64,000 nt of DNA, from assembly GCA_038325765.1 (NCBI GenBank), contig JBBQJI010000014.1, positions 71,131 through 135,130 of the forward strand, written 5' to 3'. A model generated the notes under the pieces. The model worked only from the letters and a program-made list of their open reading frames with translations. It was not told the DNA's origin and searched no databases. The first letter of the stretch is position 1, and the number at the start of each line of letters is the position of its first letter. Source of the stretch: Xiheibacterium sp038325765. Lineage in GTDB: Bacteria; Myxococcota_A; Polyangia; Nannocystales; Nannocystaceae. The translations under genes were made by a program, and so were the position numbers. This document shows, piece by piece, positions 58,659 through 64,000 of the stretch.

Positions 58659-59938
58659 TGCGACGGATTGCGATCTTGATCGGGTGTGCGGCCGCGCTGC
58701 CGGGTTGCGAGCAGGTGACGCGCGTGGATGATGCGGGCGGTGGCGCGTGCGTGCCGGTCGAGGTGCAAGCGGCGTTCGATCGGAGCTGTGGCACCGCGGC
58801 GTGCCACACCGACGGTGGGATGCAGGGCAGCCTGTCGCTATCGGCTGGTCAGAGCGGCCTCACGATCGGCAAGACCGCGGTCGGCAGCCCGTTGCCGCTG
58901 GTGGAGATCGGCAACACCGCGGGCAGCTACCTCGCGCAGAAGATCGTCTCCGACCCGGTCGTCGCGCTCACCGGCGACCGCATGCCGATCGCCTTCGACC
59001 CGAACAACGCGAACCAGGTCGCCGACATCAACACGATCCTGACCTGGATCGGCGGCGGCGAGTTCGAGTGCGCGGCGGGACCCGGGACCGACTCGAGCGG
59101 AGGCTCCGAGTCCGTTACGACGGACGACACCAGCTCTCCTGCGCCGATCCAGCTGTGCGGCACCCAAGACCTGAAGCCCGGCGCCGTGAGCCCGATCGTG
59201 TCGGGCACCGAGCCGATGCAGATCCCGCCGGATATCGGGACCATCCTCGACGAGAATTGCGGATGTCACTACGCCGACGAGCTGACCGTCTCGGGGGCAC
59301 CCGACTACCCCAGCGCCCTACCGTTCAAGATGGACACGCTCGCGGGATTCCTGGCCGAGCGTCAGCCGGGCGAGCCCTACCACCAGGTCGCGCTGACCCG
59401 CGTCGGTGGCGACGTCGCGCCGATGCCGACCGAGCCGTTCTGCAACGTCGGTGAGGGCGAGGGCATGCCTGTCGACCAGCGCGCCACCCTCGTGCAGTGG
59501 CTCACCGAGGGCGCGCCCGACTGCACGACGTGGTCGGGCTGCGCCGCCGGGACCCTGCAGGCCTGCGGCATCGAGGACCTCAAGCCGGGCTCACCGAACC
59601 CGATCATGGCCGGCGACGCCGCAGGCCAGATCCCGACCGCGATCGGCACGATCCTCGGCAGCAACTGCGGCTGCCACTACGTCGACGATCCCACCGCGGA
59701 CGTGACCGACTACCAGGGCACCGCCGATCTCACCACGGTCGCCAGCTTCCAGGCGCCCTTCGGCAACGGCGGAGACCCGCTGCACATGCTCGCGCTGGGC
59801 CACGTCGAGTCCGACTTCATGCCGCTCGGATCGTCGTGCGACATCGGCGGCGGCGAGGCCATGCCGGCCGCGGATCGCACACTGCTGGTGCAGTGGCTGA
59901 TCGAGGGCGCCCCCGACGGCGCCACGTTCATGCCGTGA
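58658..59938 (+). CDS. Lipoprotein with three cytochrome-like domains having CX4CH and CXCH motifs
   Basis: 426 residues. Its ATG shares one base with the previous TGA (TGATG). The signal ends in lipobox LPGC. A first domain contains FDRSCGTAACHTDGG (cysteine, four residues, CH). After a Ser/Thr/Asp linker, two homologous domains of about 135 residues each contain ENCGCHYADEL and SNCGCHYVDD (CXCH). Both are preceded by a conserved LCGTQDLKPG/ACGIEDLKPG segment and followed by MPTEPFCNVGEGEGMPVDQR or MPLGSSCDIGGGEAMPAADR. The layout mimics planctomycete-type cytochromes, but the spacing is not canonical, so heme attachment is uncertain. The pairing with a cytochrome-barrel gene suggests an electron-transfer partner. 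Confidence 0.82.
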   Translation: MRRIAILIGCAAALPGCEQVTRVDDAGGGACVPVEVQAAFDRSCGTAACHTDGGMQGSLSLSAGQSGLTIGKTAVGSPLPLVEIGNTAGSYLAQKIVSDPVVALTGDRMPIAFDPNNANQVADINTILTWIGGGEFECAAGPGTDSSGGSESVTTDDTSSPAPIQLCGTQDLKPGAVSPIVSGTEPMQIPPDIGTILDENCGCHYADELTVSGAPDYPSALPFKMDTLAGFLAERQPGEPYHQVALTRVGGDVAPMPTEPFCNVGEGEGMPVDQRATLVQWLTEGAPDCTTWSGCAAGTLQACGIEDLKPGSPNPIMAGDAAGQIPTAIGTILGSNCGCHYVDDPTADVTDYQGTADLTTVASFQAPFGNGGDPLHMLALGHVESDFMPLGSSCDIGGGEAMPAADRTLLVQWLIEGAPDGATFMP

Positions 59939-59954
59939 GACTGCCGGCGCGCGC

Positions 59955-60488
59955 TCACACCCCGCAGGCGACGATGCAACCCGCCGAGCACGAGAGCACC
60001 TGCCCGACCGTCGGGTGGGCGAACGGCGTCGCGATCTCGCACTGCTCGCCGCAGATCATCGGGACCTGCAGGCTCGGCGGCATACTGCCGGCGCACTCCT
60101 GAAAACAGACGCACTCGGGGTCGGCGTCGCACGCGGTGAGCTGCGCGCAGCAGCTCTCCTTCACGCACGTATCACAGGCGGTATCGTCCGTCGCGGGAGC
60201 GCAGGGAGCAAGGGGCGCACCGGTGGTGTCGCCCGGCCCAGTCTCGGTGCCGGAGCCAGAGGTCGTCGGATCGCCGCTGGCCTCACTCGAGGCATCGGAC
60301 GTCACCGGATCGGGGGCGGTCGTCGAGGTGCCCGGAATGGTCGGGTCCACCGTCGAATCACCCGTCGGCGCGACGGTGCCGCCGCTCGCCGTGCCGGTCG
60401 TCGTGCCGGCGCCCGTGTCGTCACCGTCATCGCCACCGCACGCGCACACCACAGAGGTCAGCGCCAAGAGAATCGGGCCGATACGCAT
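59955..60488 (-). CDS. Cys-rich lipoprotein with Ser/Thr/Gly linker
   Basis: 177 residues from the ATG at 60488. The signal peptide ends at VVCAC, followed by a GDD-rich start, a 70-residue Thr/Ser/Gly/Pro linker and a C-terminal cysteine-rich region with about twelve cysteines (for example DTCVKESCCAQLTACDADPECVCFQEC). The pattern of disulfides resembles small extracellular knottin-like domains in myxobacterial surface proteins. No function. It converges on the preceding gene. Confidence 0.8.
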   Translation of the reverse strand: MRIGPILLALTSVVCACGGDDGDDTGAGTTTGTASGGTVAPTGDSTVDPTIPGTSTTAPDPVTSDASSEASGDPTTSGSGTETGPGDTTGAPLAPCAPATDDTACDTCVKESCCAQLTACDADPECVCFQECAGSMPPSLQVPMICGEQCEIATPFAHPTVGQVLSCSAGCIVACGV

Positions 60489-60562
60489 CCGCACACCCTA
60501 CCGTGCTTCGCCGACGGATTGAAGGCCGCCCCACCACCCTGACGCAAGGCCGGTGCGCCCCG

Positions 60563-63517
60563 TCACGCCTTGGCGCGCTTGCCCGGCGGCACCACGCTCG
60601 GCACGCCCAGCTCCTTCGCGGCCTCGGGGTGCACACCGAGCTGCACGACCACCCCGGCCGACAGCAGCGACGCCACCGGCGTGCCCTCGGCGATCGGCGC
60701 GCCCGACATGCTCTTGAGCTCGAGCGGCGGGTGGGCCTTGTCGTGCTTGTCGAGGAGCTTCTCGAGCTTCTTCTGCAGGCCCTCCTCGACGGTCGAGTAG
60801 GCCATGCGCCCGCGACACTTGGGGAACGCGGAGCAGCCCAGCCAAGGGCCACGCTTGCCGCGGCGTAGGTTCATCGCCGAGCTGCACTTGGGGCAGCGCA
60901 GTTCCTCGACCACCAAGGGTGGCGCCGATGGAAACTTAACGCCGCCCTTCTTGTCGAGGTTGAGCACGAAGGTGGTCTTCGGATAGTTGATCGACGCCAA
61001 AAACGGACCGAAGCGGCCGTTGCGGAGCTCCATCTGCGAGCCGTCCTCGGGCGTCGCGATGTCGACCATCTCGGGCAGCAGCGGCCGGCCCTCGCGGTCG
61101 ATCGGCGCCGAGTAGTCGCACTCGGGATACGTCGTGCACGACAGGAATCGGCCGTTGCGACCGAAGCGATAGCAGGTCCGCGAGCCGCACTTGGGACACA
61201 TCCACAGCGCCGGCTGGATCTCGGCCTTGGCGTGCGTCATGTCCTCGTGCGCGGTCTCGAGCGCCTTGGAGAACGGTCCGTAGAACGCGTGGAGCATGGC
61301 GACCCAGTCGCCGTCCTGATCCTCGATCTTGTCGAGCTCCGCCTCCATCTGGCGCGTGTAACCGACGTCGATGAGCTTGGGGAACGCCTCGGTGAGTTTG
61401 TCCGTCACGACCTCGCCCAGATCGGTGGCGAAGAAGCGGCGCTCGACCTGCTCGACGTACTTGCGATCTTGGATCACGCCGATGATCGACGCGTATGTCG
61501 ACGGGCGACCGATGCCCTCGGACTCCATCGTCTTGACCAGCGACGCCTCGGTGTAGCGCGGCGGCGGGCTGCCGAACTTCTGCTCGACGTCGATCGCGAA
61601 GGCGGCGGTCTCGGCCTTGTCGGCGAGCGTCGGGAGCATCTGCTCGTCGGAGGCGAGGGGCACACCGACCACCCGGTAGAAGCCGTCGAACGCCAGCACG
61701 CGGCCGGTGGCACGGAGCACGGCGCCGGTCTTCTCGTCGGTGCGCTCGAAGCTGACCGCGGTGCCGTCCCACTGCGCCGGCGTCATCTGACAGGCCACGA
61801 AGCGCCGCCAGATCAGATCGTACAGCCGCGCCTGATCCTGGGTGAGCGCCGAGGCGATGTCCTCGGGGCGCCGATCCACCGACGTCGGCCGGATCGCCTC
61901 GTGGGCCTCTTGCGCGTCCTTGTTGGACGAGCTGTAGCGCTGGGCCTCGGCCGGCAGATAGGAAGGGCCCATCTTGCCGATGAAGCCGCGGGCCTCGGTG
62001 AGCGCCTCCTCGGTGAGGTTCACCGAGTCGGTGCGCATATAGGTGATGAGACCGATCTGGCCCTCACCGGGGATCTCGACGCCCTCGTACAGCGCCTGGG
62101 CGGCGCGCATCGTCCGCTGGGCGGTGAAGCCGAGCTGGTTGGCGGCCGCGATCTGCAGCGACGACGTGATGAACGGCGGCGACGGCTTGCTGCTGGTCCG
62201 GCGGGTCTCGATGTTGCTGACCCGGTAGCGCACGCCGGCGCCGATGGTGCCCGAGACCTTGCGGACGAACTTGGCCGGGCCCTTGCCCGAGGGATCCTCG
62301 GTGGTCGTCACCTCGGGCGCGGAAAGCCCCACCGCTGCGGCGATTCTGCGGACGTCGGCGCTCAGATCCCGGGGGCTGTCGGCGGGGCAGCCGAGCTCGA
62401 ACTTCTTGCCGCCGACCTCGACCAGGCTGGCCTCGAAGCCGCCGTGCTCGCCGAGCCAGGCATTCTTGACCTTGACCGTGGGGCCACGGCCGCGCTCGTC
62501 CTTGGTGTCCAGGAGCTCGAGCCACTGCTTGCCCATGCCCTCGGCCTTCTTCAGCGCCAAGGTCAGCAGCGCCGAGACCTCCCAGCGCTCGTCGGGGACG
62601 AACGCCCGGATCTCGCGCTCGCGCTCGACGATGATCCGCGCCGCGACCGACTGCACGCGGCCGGCTGACAGCCCGCGCGCGACCTTCTTCCACAATAGCG
62701 GCGAGGCCTGGTAGCCGACGATGCGATCGAGGATGCGCCGGGCCTGCTGGGCGTTGACCTTGGCCTCGTCGATCGGGTGGGGATGGGCGAACGCCCGCTG
62801 CACCTCGGTCTTGGTGATCGCGTTGAACACCACCCGCTTGGCCGCTGACGGCTTGATGCCCAGGACCTGCGCGAGGTGCCACGCGATCGCCTCGCCCTCG
62901 CGATCCAAGTCTGTTGCGAACCAGATCTCCTTGGCGTCCTTGGCCAGGCGCTTGAGCTCGGCGACCGTCTTCTGCTTGCCGGCGAGCACCACGTACGTCG
63001 GCCGGAAGTCGCGCTCGAGGTCGACACCGGGCACCGGCTGCTTCTCGCCCTTGGGCGACTTCTCCGGCAGATCGCGCACGTGGCCGACGCTGGCGTGCAC
63101 GACGAAGTCGGCGCCCAGATACTTGTTGATCGTCTTGGCCTTGGCAGGAGACTCGACGATCACCAGCTGGCGGCCGTTGCCACGCTTGAACGGCTTGGCC
63201 GGCGCGTTGATGTCGGCGAGCTCCTCGGCCGTGATGCCGTCGAGCTGGGGGACCGGCTGCGGCCCCGTGGGCTTCTTCGCTGCGGGCTTGGCTGCGGGCT
63301 TGGCCGGCTTCGCGGTCTTCGCCACCTTCGCGATCTTCGCCGCGGTTTTGGCCGGCTTGTTCACCTTCGCGGCCGCGGGGATGATTGGCGCGGCGACGAG
63401 GCGACGCTTGCCGTTGGTCACGCCCGCCTCGGGCTTGGCGCCCGCCTTCGCGGCCCCGTCGGACTTGCGTGCGCTCGTCGAAGTAGTCGGAGTCGGCTTG
63501 CGTGATGTGGGCGACAT
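60563..63517 (-). CDS. topA: DNA topoisomerase I (TopA)
   Basis: 984 residues, longer than the typical 750-860 because of a roughly 115-residue N-terminal Lys/Ala/Pro-rich extension. The TOPRIM domain starts RQLVIVESPAKAKTINKYLG and includes WFATDLDREGEAIAWHLAQ. The catalytic tyrosine is in GQIGLITYMRTDSVNL. Zinc-binding CPKCGSRTCYRFGRNG and CPKCSSAMNLRRGKRG modules follow at the C-terminus, ending in a Lys/Arg tail. It relaxes negative supercoils. The extension resembles histone-H1-like tails of other high-GC bacteria and probably adds DNA affinity. Confidence 0.96.
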   Translation of the reverse strand: MSPTSRKPTPTTSTSARKSDGAAKAGAKPEAGVTNGKRRLVAAPIIPAAAKVNKPAKTAAKIAKVAKTAKPAKPAAKPAAKKPTGPQPVPQLDGITAEELADINAPAKPFKRGNGRQLVIVESPAKAKTINKYLGADFVVHASVGHVRDLPEKSPKGEKQPVPGVDLERDFRPTYVVLAGKQKTVAELKRLAKDAKEIWFATDLDREGEAIAWHLAQVLGIKPSAAKRVVFNAITKTEVQRAFAHPHPIDEAKVNAQQARRILDRIVGYQASPLLWKKVARGLSAGRVQSVAARIIVEREREIRAFVPDERWEVSALLTLALKKAEGMGKQWLELLDTKDERGRGPTVKVKNAWLGEHGGFEASLVEVGGKKFELGCPADSPRDLSADVRRIAAAVGLSAPEVTTTEDPSGKGPAKFVRKVSGTIGAGVRYRVSNIETRRTSSKPSPPFITSSLQIAAANQLGFTAQRTMRAAQALYEGVEIPGEGQIGLITYMRTDSVNLTEEALTEARGFIGKMGPSYLPAEAQRYSSSNKDAQEAHEAIRPTSVDRRPEDIASALTQDQARLYDLIWRRFVACQMTPAQWDGTAVSFERTDEKTGAVLRATGRVLAFDGFYRVVGVPLASDEQMLPTLADKAETAAFAIDVEQKFGSPPPRYTEASLVKTMESEGIGRPSTYASIIGVIQDRKYVEQVERRFFATDLGEVVTDKLTEAFPKLIDVGYTRQMEAELDKIEDQDGDWVAMLHAFYGPFSKALETAHEDMTHAKAEIQPALWMCPKCGSRTCYRFGRNGRFLSCTTYPECDYSAPIDREGRPLLPEMVDIATPEDGSQMELRNGRFGPFLASINYPKTTFVLNLDKKGGVKFPSAPPLVVEELRCPKCSSAMNLRRGKRGPWLGCSAFPKCRGRMAYSTVEEGLQKKLEKLLDKHDKAHPPLELKSMSGAPIAEGTPVASLLSAGVVVQLGVHPEAAKELGVPSVVPPGKRAKA

Positions 63518-63844
63518 CGTGGTCCAGGCGGGGAGAGCATCCGGTGCGTCGGCCGCACCGGGCGCCCGAATGTAGTGGAACTGGGCCCCATCGCAACACC
63601 GGCCGATGGGCGCCGGCAGCGGACAGTACGCCTGCGGGCACCCAGCGTCGCGTATGGAGGCGCCGGACGACAGTCGCGCCTCGCGCAGGACGACCTCGGC
63701 GTTCGGCCCTCCGCGCGGGGGGCGGCCGCCCGGGGCGGCTCGGTTGATCGGCCCTGGCGGCTGCGACACACCGGAAAACGTGTCGGTGCCGCGCGTCACG
63801 AGGAGAGCATCACGCTGCCGTGCGCGATCCGGTTTCCCATCGAG
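63518..63844. other. Region upstream of topA, no gene recognised
   Basis: About 330 bases. The topA frame stays open upstream to 63913, but the translation is Pro/Gly/Arg-rich and unlike a topoisomerase N-terminus, so it is not taken as coding. A divergent gene starts at 63845, so both promoters should be here. No repeat or RNA gene was seen. Confidence 0.45.
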
Positions 63845-64000
63845 ATGATTCCCCCCCCGCCCGGGTTCGACCCCGCACGGCTCGAGACGTGGCCGCACCG
63901 TTCGGGTGCCCACCCGTCCGCGGGCTCGCGCATCTTCGGCGATCGCGGCGACGCGGGCGTGGATCTCCGCGCGGTCGTCGGTCGCTCAGCCGCCCGGGGG
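63845..64000 (+). CDS. Unrecognised protein, partial (N-terminus only)
   Basis: A frame from an ATG at 63845 stays open to the right edge (52 codons). It begins MIPPPPGFDPARLETWPH and continues with GDRGDAGVDLRAVVG. Third positions are almost all G or C, as in the confirmed genes of this window, which argues for real coding. It would be divergent from topA. The sequence is too short and I do not recognise the family; the complete gene is needed. Confidence 0.5.
   Translation, partial: MIPPPPGFDPARLETWPHRSGAHPSAGSRIFGDRGDAGVDLRAVVGRSAARG

Noticed and set aside
63817..63881. A gccgtgc...gcacggc pair flanking a ggttcga sequence, suggesting a tRNA
   Set aside because: Too short for a tRNA, the T-stem does not pair correctly next to the acceptor, and there is no D- or anticodon arm.
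63518..63913. Upstream extension of topA to 63913
   Set aside because: Translation is Pro/Gly/Arg-rich and unlike any topoisomerase N-terminus; the ATG at 63517 begins a normal Lys/Ala-rich extension.

Overview
The window is a GC-rich bacterial chromosome segment. It most likely comes from a myxobacterium of the Nannocystis/Plesiocystis type. The evidence is indirect: many lipoproteins with Ser/Thr/Asp-Gly-rich linkers, thrombospondin type-3 and pre-peptidase C-terminal repeats, a MYXO-CTERM-like Cys-membrane-Arg tail, modified c-type heme motifs, and a hybrid kinase beside a FIST sensor. No rRNA, transposase, phage gene or CRISPR array is visible. Genes are dense and sit in short operons, often with 1-4 base overlaps of stop and start codons, and GTG starts are common.

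Layout. 1-12,215 is almost all minus strand: a partial proline/aspartate-repeat secreted protein, a small unknown protein, the two subunits of a 3-oxoacid CoA-transferase (scoAB) behind three palindromic 26-base repeats, a very large amidohydrolase lipoprotein, ribulose-phosphate 3-epimerase (rpe), a membrane protein, a membrane sulfatase-like protein, and a long gene that looks like two secreted-protein genes joined in frame. 12,290-14,181 (plus) holds two heme lipoproteins. Then come a YtkA-like lipoprotein, a membrane glycosyltransferase with a TPR-like tail, an epoxide-hydrolase-like enzyme, and a FIST-sensor/hybrid-kinase pair divergent from a single-domain response regulator. 20,943-27,003 (plus) has a DUF1415 protein, then a three-subunit molybdenum hydroxylase of the xanthine dehydrogenase family, followed by two very small Cys-rich proteins flanking an alpha/beta hydrolase.

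27,126-28,817 is a compositionally distinct three-gene cassette (TIGR04255 plus two hypothetical proteins) and the best candidate in the window for horizontally moved accessory DNA. 28,844-36,932 (minus) encodes secreted and membrane proteins: a transglutaminase-elicitor-like lipoprotein, a PPC-repeat lipoprotein, and an LtaS-like phosphotransferase with four Ig-like repeats that follows peptide deformylase. 37,587-41,976 contains an Mrp/ApbC Fe-S carrier ATPase, a Lon-N-domain protein, GTP cyclohydrolase I (folE) overlapping a MerR regulator, and a divergent pteridine-reductase-like SDR. A long 22-base tandem array follows at about 41,990-42,236.

42,385-49,809 (plus) is a run of housekeeping and envelope genes: ribosomal protein S21, a hypothetical protein, an EEP-family hydrolase, a VKOR-DsbA disulfide-bond enzyme, pyruvate kinase, a tRNA-Leu with apparent anticodon AAG, a CPBP membrane protease and a SpoIID-domain protein. 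49,825-64,000 has a TIR-like/Lcl membrane protein, a 3-hydroxyacyl-CoA dehydrogenase, phosphatidylserine synthase, a GT-B-like protein, a low-molecular-weight tyrosine phosphatase, a cytochrome/beta-barrel plus modified-heme lipoprotein pair, topoisomerase I, and the start of an unrecognised gene at the right edge.

Themes. scoAB and the hydroxyacyl-CoA dehydrogenase point to short-chain acyl/ketoacid metabolism, though they are far apart. FolE with a pteridine-reductase-like SDR and a MerR regulator suggests a regulated pterin module. Two separate plus-strand pairs combine a heme or electron-carrier protein with a lipoprotein that has unusual CXnCH motifs. All function calls come from reading the translated sequences; no database search was possible.
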